Below, piece by piece: positions 7,989-15,089 of a DNA stretch of 46,319 nucleotides (positions are counted from its first letter, which is position 1; the number at the start of each line of letters is the position of its first letter). The notes beneath the pieces were generated by a model. That model did no database searches, had not been told where the DNA came from, and saw only the letters and a program-made list of their open reading frames with translations. Origin of the DNA: Syntrophaceae bacterium UBA5744 (GTDB lineage: Bacteria; Desulfobacterota; Syntrophia; Syntrophales; UBA2192); NCBI GenBank assembly GCA_002419215.1, contig DIFQ01000128.1, positions 1-46,319 of the forward strand, in the 5' to 3' direction. Made by a program: the position numbers and the translations under genes.

Positions 7989-8204
7989 GGTATTGCTTCG
8001 TTCACCCTCCCCTCCATCCCCTCCCGTCGAGGGAGGGGAAAATAGCAGAGTGGATGCCGCCCCGTCAAGAGCGGAAAAGTCGCAGATGCCTCATTCCGAA
8101 AGAAGAGGTTGAGGGGCACAAGGCAACGAAAAAAGCCTTGCGCAAGACCGCCGAAATGGTTCTTAATCGAACCCGGCGGGAACCGCCCCGGAGACATTCT
8201 CCTC

Positions 8205-8447
8205 ATGCCGGAGACCATGCGGTACAAACTCGAACTCGATCCCCTGATCATCAAACAGGAAGTCACCCGGGGCGATATGGGCGCCCACGGCCACGTCAAC
8301 AACGTGGTCTATTTCCGCTACATGGAGAATGCCCGCGTCGAGCGTTCCAGGCGCATCGCCAAGTACGAATTCGAGCAAGGGATATCGGAGCTGCAGAAAA
8401 GGGAAAACCCCTTTCCGACGTCCACCTCGCGGGGCATCCACGGATGA
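8205..8447 (+). pseudogene. Truncated hotdog-fold acyl-CoA thioesterase
   Basis: The visible 80 residues start MPETMRYKLEL and contain TRGDMGAHGHVNNVVYFRYMENARVE. This is the diagnostic N-terminal block of the 4-hydroxybenzoyl-CoA/YbgC-type hotdog thioesterases (GDMDxxGHVNN, with Asp as catalytic residue). A complete protein needs about 130-140 residues. Here the frame loses similarity after EFEQGISELQK and stops, so the C-terminal half of the fold is missing. The stop overlaps the start of the next gene (ATGA). An in-frame deletion that joined a thioesterase to the downstream gene would explain this. The stub may still be translated and couple expression of its neighbour. Confidence 0.65.
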
Positions 8448-9337
8448 CCATGGACATCAGGCGCTTCGGCAACATCGTCTTCATTCCCGGCTCGGGCGGG
8501 GCGCGGTACCCGCACTGCAACTCCCTCTTCATCGACGACGAGGTGAAGGCCGTCATCGACCCGGGTTCCGACGAAGCCTGCTTGCGGGACCTCGCAGCAG
8601 GCAGGCGCATCGACGTGCTGCTCGACACGCACTACCACGAGGACCACACGGCCTTCAACCACCTCTTTGCCGACGCGGCCCTCTGGGTCCACGAGGCCGA
8701 GGCCCCCTGCCACCGGTCCTACCGGACCTTTCTGGAACACTACGGGCTTGCGGAGACCCCGTACCGGAAGGAGTGGGACGAGTTCCTGATCGGGAAATTC
8801 CACTGGCGGGAGCGCACCCCCGCGCGGGCGCTGAAAGACGGCGACATCCTCGATTTCGGCCGGACCCGGGCCGAGGTCATCCACACGCCGGGCCACACGA
8901 TCGGCCACATCTGCCTTCACTTTGCCGACGAGGGAATCCTCTTTCTGGCCGATTACGACCTCACCCCCTTCGGCCCCTGGTACGGGGATTACTGCTCCGG
9001 CATCGAGCAGACGATTCATTCCATGAACCGCCTGCTCGCGATCCCCGCCCGTGTCTGGATCACGGGCCATCAACTCGGGATCGTCGAGGAGGGGTTCGAG
9101 GGGCTCGCCGAGGCCTACATCGACGCGATCGACCGGCGCGAGGCCAAGCTGCTGGACGCCCTCGAATCTCCCCTCAGCCTCGACGAGATCGTCGAGCGGT
9201 GGATCATCTACGGCCGGCAGCGCGAGCCCCGCTATTTCTTCGAGTTGGGCGAGCGGGAAATGATGCGCAAGCACCTGGAGCGACTCGTGGCATCCGGGCG
9301 CGTCGCGAAGAAAAACGGCCGGTACGCCCTCGCATGA
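8444..9337 (+). CDS. Metallo-beta-lactamase fold hydrolase
   Basis: The product is 297 residues. The ATG at 8444 overlaps the preceding stop (ATGA); a second ATG at 8450 is also possible. The zinc-binding motif THYHEDHT (HxHxDH) lies near residue 63. HTPGHTIGH supplies the next His, LADYD the bridging Asp, and TGHQLG the last His. The C-terminal 80 residues (DEIVERWIIYGRQ, then EREMMRKHLERLVASGRV) form a winged-helix-like extension often attached to this group. It is cytoplasmic and probably hydrolyses a thioester or lactone, but substrate cannot be read from sequence. It is translationally coupled to the truncated thioesterase upstream. Confidence 0.85.
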   Translation: MTMDIRRFGNIVFIPGSGGARYPHCNSLFIDDEVKAVIDPGSDEACLRDLAAGRRIDVLLDTHYHEDHTAFNHLFADAALWVHEAEAPCHRSYRTFLEHYGLAETPYRKEWDEFLIGKFHWRERTPARALKDGDILDFGRTRAEVIHTPGHTIGHICLHFADEGILFLADYDLTPFGPWYGDYCSGIEQTIHSMNRLLAIPARVWITGHQLGIVEEGFEGLAEAYIDAIDRREAKLLDALESPLSLDEIVERWIIYGRQREPRYFFELGEREMMRKHLERLVASGRVAKKNGRYALA

Positions 9338-9477
9338 GTTTCATGGAAGGCGGGGAACGATTCCCACTCCAGATGACGCGTTTTTTGCATGGCATGCCGT
9401 CATCAACCTTTGTGGAGGACGGAACGCACGGCATCGACTCGCCGTTTCGGAAGATTCGTCATTAAATAGGAGGGCCC

Positions 9478-9921
9478 ATGGACCTGCGACAGACGATCAC
9501 GGAAATCGGGAAGACCTTCCCGGGACAATTCGAAGTGCAGAAGGACGGCTCTGCCAGGATGGAGGCCGTCATTGCCGAGCGCAAGGCGTTTCTGTCGAAG
9601 AAGAAACTCACCTATATCTGCCGCTTTCGCGTGGACGAGCCGGCCAAAGAGGTGCGCTTCTTCGAGATGCTCAAAGAATCGGGGTTCGGCGTCTCCAGCG
9701 GCGGGGGCGACGGCGAGATGAGCAGCGGCTTCGGCTTCAAGAAGGAGACCTACAACACGTTCGGCAAGGAGCGCAACGGATCGATCGAGGAGCAGTCGAA
9801 ACTGTTCGGAAAGGACTATTCCTACAAATTCGATTTCGGGGCCTTCCGCGGGGCCGTCCGAAAGACGGCCGAGGGCGCCGGTTACCGGTTCGAGGTCAAG
9901 CTGATGGAAAGGTCGGTGTAA
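9478..9921 (+). CDS. Conserved-looking protein of unknown function
   Basis: The product is 147 residues, with an excellent AGGAGG ribosome site 5 nt before the ATG and its own terminator. There is no signal peptide, membrane segment or Cys pair (a single Cys in TYICRF). The centre is a Gly/Ser-rich linker (GFGVSSGGGDGEMSSGFGF), flanked by beta-strand-like segments (KKLTYICRFRVDE and YRFEVKLMERSV). I do not recognise the family. The alternation of aromatic and charged residues suggests a compact alpha/beta cytoplasmic protein. Confidence 0.6.
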   Translation: MDLRQTITEIGKTFPGQFEVQKDGSARMEAVIAERKAFLSKKKLTYICRFRVDEPAKEVRFFEMLKESGFGVSSGGGDGEMSSGFGFKKETYNTFGKERNGSIEEQSKLFGKDYSYKFDFGAFRGAVRKTAEGAGYRFEVKLMERSV

Positions 9922-9951
9922 CCGGAAAGCAAAACGACCGGAAACTGCAAG

Positions 9952-9990
9952 CGGGGCACCCCCTCAGAGTCGGGTGCCCCGTTTCATTTC
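9952..9990 (+). terminator. Rho-independent terminator
   Basis: CGGGGCACCC (9952-9961) pairs perfectly with 9972-9981 around a 10-nt loop and is followed by TTTCATTT. It lies 30 bp after the stop at 9921. Confidence 0.8.
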
Positions 9991-10123
9991 CCGGTGCGCG
10001 GGACAAAAGATGGGTCCGGGCCCGGAACCCGCATTTCTATATTTGTCGGCCAGGGAATTTGTTGTAAAATGAATCGATATGGATCGGACGGTGCCGGACC
10101 AGAGAGAGGGAGGATAAAACAGC

Positions 10124-10729
10124 ATGCGGAGAATCATGGTCTGGCTCCTCGCCAGCGGAATACTTGCCTGCCTTGCCGGATCGGCATGGGCAGCCGACGA
10201 AGCCATCATGAACGATACCCTGAAGACGATCCTCTCGCGAAAGAGCGTGCGGACCTTTAAAAACGAACCCGTATCGAGAGAAAAGCTGGACAAGCTCGTG
10301 CGGGCGGGCATGGCGGCGCCGACGGCGGTGGACAAGAGGCCCTGGGAGTTCATCGTCGTAACGGACCGGGCCGTCCTGAAACAGCTCGCCGACGCCCTTC
10401 CCTATGCCAAGATGGCCGACAAGGCGGCCGCTGCCATCATCGTCGGGGGTGATGTGCGAAAGCAGTGGGGCGGCCGGGATTCGGACTACTGGATCATGGA
10501 CTGCAGCGCCGCAACGGAGAATATTCTGCTTGCGGCAGAGTCGATGGGACTGGGCGCCGTGTGGACGGCCGTCTACCCCGAGGAGAGTCGCATCAGGACC
10601 GTCAGGCAGATCCTCGGCATCCCGCCCCACATCGTGCCTCTGAACCTCATCCCCGTGGGGGTGCCCGCAGGCAGGGAAAAGCCGAAGGACAAGTATAACC
10701 CGGCGCAGATCCATTGGAACAAATGGTAA
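10124..10729 (+). CDS. Exported nitroreductase-family flavoprotein
   Basis: The product is 201 residues. It starts with a clear Sec signal peptide (RRIMVWLLASGILACLAGSAWA, cleavage before ADEA) and a GGGAGGA ribosome site. The mature domain is a short FMN-dependent nitroreductase: SRKSVRTFKNEPV (phosphate-binding Arg/Ser), AAPTAVDKRPWEFIVV, a conserved DCSAATENILLAAESMGLGAVW helix and VPLNLIPVGVPA. Most family members are cytoplasmic because they use NAD(P)H. A periplasmic copy would need another electron donor, such as a cytochrome, or be loaded with FMN before export. The substrate is unknown. It is probably monocistronic. Confidence 0.82.
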   Translation: MRRIMVWLLASGILACLAGSAWAADEAIMNDTLKTILSRKSVRTFKNEPVSREKLDKLVRAGMAAPTAVDKRPWEFIVVTDRAVLKQLADALPYAKMADKAAAAIIVGGDVRKQWGGRDSDYWIMDCSAATENILLAAESMGLGAVWTAVYPEESRIRTVRQILGIPPHIVPLNLIPVGVPAGREKPKDKYNPAQIHWNKW

Positions 10730-10870
10730 GGAGCGATGGCGCCGGTTGCCGCGGGCGCTCCGAAAAAGCGCAACCCAGGACGCAGGTGGACTCGCACCGA
10801 AGCCTGACCCAGTGTACGGTCTCGACAGGCAGGGGGTTATGCAAAGGAAGTCTACACGGGGAGACGATCC

Positions 10871-11623
10871 ATGAAACTCTTTATCCTGGCCGTCCTCATC
10901 GGCGTTGTCGGACTGGGCGTCTACGAGCTCTCGATGCTGGGCATCCGCATCAACCGGGGCACGCAGATCGCGGAAGCAAGCCGGCCCTTCGAGCTGAGAA
11001 ACCCGGGGGCGACTCACCGGCTGCTGGTCGTGGGGGACAGCACCGGCGTGGGAACCGGCGCGGCGCGTCCGGATGAGTCCGTGGCGGGCCGGATCGCCGC
11101 GGAATTTCCCGCCATCGAGGTCACCAACATCGCCCGGAACGGGGCGAAGGCGAGGGACGCCCTGAATCAGCTCGACTCCGTCACTCAGGCCGGGTTCGAT
11201 CTCGTCCTGGTCCAGGTCGGGGGAAACGACATCCTCGGCTTCACCGATCCCGGGGAGTTGAGAGACGCGATCACGCAGGTGCTGACGAGGGCCGGGGAAA
11301 AAGGTCGAAGCGTCCTTTTCATGAGCACCGGCAACGTGGGGCTCGCACCCGCCTTCTTTCCTCCCATTTCCTGGATATACACCGCGCGGACCCGCGAAGC
11401 CCGGGCCATTTTCATGGATGTCTCGAGAACGCTCGGCATCCGGTACGTCGATCTGTTCCGGGAGAGGGGAAACGAACTGTTCCTGAACGATCCGGACCGC
11501 TACTACACGCCGGATTACCTCCACCCGAGTTCGGAAGGCTATCGGGTCTGGTACGAGGAGCTCAGGAAGCAGACGGGGATCGTTGAAATCCTGGGGAAGG
11601 CTCGGAGCATCCCCGGCAGGTAA
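10871..11623 (+). CDS. SGNH/GDSL-type esterase
   Basis: The product is 250 residues. The N terminus is hydrophobic (LFILAVLIGVVGLGVYELSML), a probable uncleaved signal-anchor placing the catalytic domain outside the cytoplasmic membrane. The SGNH blocks are present: GDSTGVG (nucleophile Ser, block I), NIARNGAKA (Gly), GGNDILG (Asn, block III) and DYLHPSSEGY (catalytic Asp and His, block V). Members are acyl esterases, thioesterases or lipases. The ribosome site GGGGAGA precedes the ATG. The gene ends at a shared bidirectional terminator facing the phasin-like gene. Confidence 0.85.
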   Translation: MKLFILAVLIGVVGLGVYELSMLGIRINRGTQIAEASRPFELRNPGATHRLLVVGDSTGVGTGAARPDESVAGRIAAEFPAIEVTNIARNGAKARDALNQLDSVTQAGFDLVLVQVGGNDILGFTDPGELRDAITQVLTRAGEKGRSVLFMSTGNVGLAPAFFPPISWIYTARTREARAIFMDVSRTLGIRYVDLFRERGNELFLNDPDRYYTPDYLHPSSEGYRVWYEELRKQTGIVEILGKARSIPGR

Positions 11624-11630
11624 AGGGAAA

Positions 11631-11684
11631 AGGGTCATCCGCCACCCGCGAAGGCAGAAGGTACATGGGATGGCGAATGACCCT
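11631..11684. terminator. Bidirectional terminator between convergent genes
   Basis: A long imperfect inverted repeat (AGGGTCATCCGCCACC at 11631-11646 with 11668-11684, one bulge and one mismatch) carries T-rich tracts on both sides. It lies between genes that converge at 11623 and 11709. Confidence 0.7.
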
Positions 11685-11708
11685 GTTTTGCGCGGGTCGG
11701 GTATGACC

Positions 11709-12293
11709 TCACTGAACCGGTGCCGTGGTAACCCCTTCCTTCAGAAGGCCCTTTTTCAAGAGCCCGCAGCCCGCCTCGACCTGCTGCACCCAGCAGGCGA
11801 CGGATTCCTTGAGGAACGACTCGGTCGTCTCCAGGCAGGTCTTCATGGCCTCTTCGGCTTCCTTCCTGTCCGATGTCAGCTTCTGGCTGTGAAGAAGGCC
11901 CAGCATCCAGCTCATACAGGCGGAATGCGCTTTCGATCCGTTTTCCCAGGAAGTTTTCCCGTACTGCTTGAGCTCCTCCGAGAAACCATTTCCTGAAATC
12001 GCCACCGGCATCGCGGCGACAAGTTTCTTGAGTTCGCCGGTATAGGCATCCAACCTTGCATGGTCCCCGAGCGTTTCCAGGGGAAGCCTGCACAGATCGA
12101 GCATATTCCCCTGAAGTCTTTTCAGAGACTCCTCGGGGACCTTCATCTCGAATGACTCCCTGACTACGCCGAAAAATGATTCGGTCGCCGCCTTGTATAT
12201 CTGCTGTCTCCGATTCAACAGGCCCAGGTGCCCCTCCGACAATTTTGTGAACAAATCCGATGTGTTATGCGCTAATGACCCACCACTGTTCAT
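11709..12293 (-). CDS. Helical phasin-like / PHA-synthase-accessory-like protein
   Basis: The product is 194 residues. The ATG at 12293 is preferred (AGGAGG 7 nt upstream) over a GTG one codon earlier. The chain is almost wholly alpha-helical with amphipathic repeats and few Pro or Gly (LLNRRQQIYKAATESFFGVVRESFE; ETTESFLKESVACWVQQVEAG), the look of phasins or PhaE-type proteins that coat polyhydroxyalkanoate granules. This is a resemblance, not a domain hit. The upstream region is markedly AT-rich and contains a TTGTGCAGTGCAA palindrome resembling PhaR-type TGC/GCA operators, which would fit a granule protein. Confidence 0.5.
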   Translation of the reverse strand: MNSGGSLAHNTSDLFTKLSEGHLGLLNRRQQIYKAATESFFGVVRESFEMKVPEESLKRLQGNMLDLCRLPLETLGDHARLDAYTGELKKLVAAMPVAISGNGFSEELKQYGKTSWENGSKAHSACMSWMLGLLHSQKLTSDRKEAEEAMKTCLETTESFLKESVACWVQQVEAGCGLLKKGLLKEGVTTAPVQ

Positions 12294-12368
12294 CACGCTA
12301 CCTCCTCTTTCCCGTTTCCTTTTTTGTTCAGGAAATCCGGTGTGTTTTGATTGGGATGATAGCCCGTT

Positions 12369-12387
12369 ATATTGTGCAGTGCAATAT
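12369..12387. promoter_or_regulatory. Possible TGC/GCA operator in AT-rich promoter region
   Basis: ATATTG-TGCAGTG-CAATAT is a 19-nt interrupted palindrome with TGC/GCA half-sites, about 80 bp upstream of the phasin-like gene. TGC-rich sites bind PhaR repressors in other bacteria. A looser TGCA-rich run follows at 12450-12485. The link to PhaR is inference. Confidence 0.4.
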
Positions 12388-12563
12388 CAATTTATTTACA
12401 GGTTATTATCAGTATTTAACTGATTATTAACCGTATTTATTTTAATTTTTGCATTGAATTACATGCATTTTTATTTGCATCGCACAATGGATGAACCTTA
12501 CAATCATCCTTCATTGCTTGCACCTTTGCGATGGGTTGGCCGGGGAGAATGGCAGGGGACCTG

Positions 12564-12968
12564 CTAAAGAGCTCGAACCTTGTCCACGAAAGCCTGGACG
12601 ACAAAGACCCTCATGTTGTTGCTCTGACCGTCAACCGGTTGGATGAAAAAGCCCGGACGGCTGGGCTCGTAGCCCAGGGTCGAACCGGCGAGTTTCTCGC
12701 CGTCCTTGAAGAGGATCTCCATCTTCCGGCCCTGCGGCTTATCGCCATCGCCGAACTGGCGCCGTTCGTCGTAGGCGGGGTTCCCTCCGAAGTCCTTGAC
12801 GAAGAAGATCGCCTTGAGGTCCTTGATCAGGACCTGCCGGGTATCCTGGCCCGAGGATTGCTGCTGGGGCTGCAGGTGAAACCGGTCCTTGTTCGGGAAG
12901 AAATCCTGGGTGTACCCCTTGACCACCTTGCCGTCGGCATACCGAACAACCACTTTCACAGGATCCAT
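12564..12968 (-). CDS. Small beta-rich protein of unknown function
   Basis: The product is 134 residues and has no signal peptide. The N terminus (VKVVVRYADGKVVKGYTQDFFPNKDRFHLQP) is repeated in plan by a later segment (KMEILFKDGEKLAGSTLGYEPSRPGFFIQPVD). This suggests two similar beta-barrel or PilZ/Sm-like halves joined by a Gln-rich linker (QPQQQSSGQ). The pattern 'V-x-F-x-DG-E-x-L-x-G-x-T' is common in small bacterial domains thought to act in c-di-GMP or surface contexts. I cannot assign a family firmly and no RxxxR PilZ motif is visible. A G-rich ribosome site (GGGGGG) precedes the ATG. Confidence 0.6.
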   Translation of the reverse strand: MDPVKVVVRYADGKVVKGYTQDFFPNKDRFHLQPQQQSSGQDTRQVLIKDLKAIFFVKDFGGNPAYDERRQFGDGDKPQGRKMEILFKDGEKLAGSTLGYEPSRPGFFIQPVDGQSNNMRVFVVQAFVDKVRAL

Positions 12969-13203
12969 AAGCCCCCCGGATCTTCACGTCATATGTTGGG
13001 CGACCGGCCCGATGCCGGCATTTCGTATCGTTTGTATCAGCAATTTCCGCGCCACCTGTAAGCGATTGATCCCCTTCATTCCCTGTACCCTGTTCCCTGT
13101 ACCCGAATTTATCCTTGACACCCCTCTTGCCCTCTCCTATACTCCCGCCGGTTTTTTCGGTTCACGCGAAGCCTGTTTTCCGGGGAGAGAGCGCTGTCTA
13201 TTC

Positions 13204-13755
13204 ATGCAGAAGATCATGGTGATTTCCGACACCCATGACGATCGCGACGCGATCCGGGGCGTCATGCGATATTTGAAGAGCTTCAAGGTGGATCGGATCA
13301 TCCACCTGGGCGACTATTACGACGACGCCGACGTCCTGGAGCAGGCGGGCTATCCCCTCACGCGTGTCCCGGGGACCTGGGACACCGTCTATTACCCCGA
13401 TCCCGGGGTGAACAATCGTACGTTCATCGAGGTCTCCGGCTGGCGGATCTTTCTCACGCACACCCCCGAGTCCCACTACAACGACCGCGCCGACGATATC
13501 AAGCCGGAGACCATCATCGGCAGCGGAAGGGCCGACATCTTCCTCTTCGGTCACACCCACATCACCGAGATCCGGCGCCGAAACGGCACGATCTGCATCA
13601 ACCCCGGACACATGAGCAGCGACGAGAGCCGGGGCTGCCCCCTGACCTTCGCCCTTCTGGAAATCGACCCCGATCAGCTCACGGTGAGCATCTTCCAGCT
13701 TCCCGGACCCCACCCGAGGATTCGGAAGAGCTACAAAAAAGCCGACTTGAAGTAG
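13204..13755 (+). CDS. YfcE/MJ0936-type metallophosphoesterase
   Basis: The product is 183 residues, normal for the YfcE family. Motifs in order are SDTHDD (first metal pair), HLGDYYDD, then GTWD where most family members have GNCD or GNHD, LTHTPE and FGHTH near the C terminus. Such enzymes are Mn-dependent phosphodiesterases. The Asn-to-Thr-Trp change in the third motif removes a usual metal or phosphate ligand and may alter activity. The ATG at 13204 begins MQKIMVISDTHD, which aligns with the normal start of the family. The longer upstream frame crosses a repeat-rich intergenic region and is not coding. Confidence 0.85.
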   Translation: MQKIMVISDTHDDRDAIRGVMRYLKSFKVDRIIHLGDYYDDADVLEQAGYPLTRVPGTWDTVYYPDPGVNNRTFIEVSGWRIFLTHTPESHYNDRADDIKPETIIGSGRADIFLFGHTHITEIRRRNGTICINPGHMSSDESRGCPLTFALLEIDPDQLTVSIFQLPGPHPRIRKSYKKADLK

Positions 13756-13912
13756 CATCCACCGCAGCGTCCTGGTGAGCTCCCGGTCCTGGCGCCTCAA
13801 CAGGCCCTTCTTTTAATGATTGACATTCATGCAGTTATTCTTTAGCCATTTCTTATAGGAACCGCACCCTGTCCCCCGTTATCCGAACCGGCCTACCCCG
13901 CTGAATGCATCC

Positions 13913-15016
13913 ATGGACGACGAATCGAGACGGCATTTCCTGAGGACATGCCTCCACCTGGCCATAGCCGGGTGCGGAGCGCCCCTGTTCTCCCTGTGGC
14001 AGGGATGCAGCGACGACAAGCGCGCCCTGGGATCGGTCCAGCCCGAGGCGCACAGCCGCGAGCCGAAGCTCGCCGCCAATATCGGAGCGGGATTCGAGCC
14101 GGCCTACCTGAGACTCCACCGGAGCGGCGAATTGAAAAGGCGCGGCGAGTCTCTCCTGGAGCGGATGAAAAAGTGCGACCTCTGCCCCCGGGAGTGCGGG
14201 GCGCAGCGCCTTGACGGCCAGAAGGGGTTTTGCGGCTCCGACGCGCAGCTGGTTGTCTCTTCCTATCACGCCCATTTCGGCGAGGAGGCCTGCCTCGTCG
14301 GCCGCGGGGGGTCGGGGACCGTCTTTCTGACCCATTGCTCGCTTCGTTGTGTTTTCTGCATCAACTGGGAGATCAGCCAGGGCGGCCACGGCACGGCCGT
14401 CAGCATCGATGACCTTGCAGCCATGATGCTTACCCTCCAGGCCAAGGGCTGCCACAACGTGAATCTCGTCACCCCCACTCACTACTCGCCCCATATCCTG
14501 CTCGCCGTCGACAAGGCCGCCGCGAAGGGGCTCCGCGTGCCGCTCGTCTGGAACACCTGCGGCTGGGAAAAGGTGGAGATCCTGAAAACGCTCGACGGCG
14601 TGGTTGACGTCTATCTTCCGGACTTCAAGTACGCCGACGGCCCCATGGCCGAAAAATACTCCTCCGGCGCCACGGCCTACCCGAAGATCACCAGGGCCGC
14701 CCTCGTGGAGATGAACCGGCAGGTGGGCGTGGCCAGGCCAGCGCCGGACGGTCTGCTTTACCGCGGCGTGATCATCCGCCACCTCGTCATGCCCAACCGC
14801 GTGGCAGGGACGAAAAAGATCGTCGACTGGATCGCCGCAAACCTTCCTAAAGATACTTTCGTCAATCTCATGTCCCAGTACACGCCAACCTACCGGGCCC
14901 ACGACTACCCCGAGATCTCGCGGCGGATCACCCGTCAGGAATATGAAGAGGCCGTTAACTGGGCCCGCGCGGCGGGGCTCACCAACCTCGACATCCAGGG
15001 GCCGCGTTTCCTGTAG
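13913..15016 (+). CDS. Radical SAM protein of the PflA/PflX-like group with an export-like N terminus
   Basis: The product is 367 residues. The radical SAM cluster motif CSLRCVFC (CxxxCxxC) sits near residue 143, preceded by KCDLCPRECGAQRLDGQKGFCG, a Cys-rich block seen in PflX-like proteins. Later segments (NLVTPTHYSP, VWNTCGW, YLPDFKYAD, IIRHLVMPN) match the barrel of this group. Unusually, the N terminus reads SRRHFLRTCLHLAIAGCGAPLF, which has both a twin-arginine look and a possible lipobox (AIAGC). Radical SAM enzymes are normally cytoplasmic. Either the protein is exported or the segment is a relic anchor. It stands 73 bp before the lipoprotein gene. Confidence 0.82.
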   Translation: MDDESRRHFLRTCLHLAIAGCGAPLFSLWQGCSDDKRALGSVQPEAHSREPKLAANIGAGFEPAYLRLHRSGELKRRGESLLERMKKCDLCPRECGAQRLDGQKGFCGSDAQLVVSSYHAHFGEEACLVGRGGSGTVFLTHCSLRCVFCINWEISQGGHGTAVSIDDLAAMMLTLQAKGCHNVNLVTPTHYSPHILLAVDKAAAKGLRVPLVWNTCGWEKVEILKTLDGVVDVYLPDFKYADGPMAEKYSSGATAYPKITRAALVEMNRQVGVARPAPDGLLYRGVIIRHLVMPNRVAGTKKIVDWIAANLPKDTFVNLMSQYTPTYRAHDYPEISRRITRQEYEEAVNWARAAGLTNLDIQGPRFL

Positions 15017-15089
15017 AAAATCACGGCGTCAACACAGAGGGCCGTCACCATGGAAGCGAACAGCATCATCAAGCGGGAGGGATGAAGCC

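Noticed and set aside
8054..8443. Upstream extension of the metallo-beta-lactamase gene
   Set aside because: It is out of frame with the thioesterase block that clearly occupies this region; the ATG at 8444 is the better start.
10037..11638. Long minus-strand open frame over the nitroreductase and SGNH genes
   Set aside because: It is an antisense shadow of two genes with clear motifs and lacks any recognisable domain. The same applies to long frames at 21176-23029 (+), 24429-26378 (+), 40240-41808 (-) and 42952-44871 (-).
14943..15089. Upstream extension of the propeller/lipase gene
   Set aside because: It overlaps the radical SAM gene in another frame, and a good ribosome site plus signal peptide begin at 15090.
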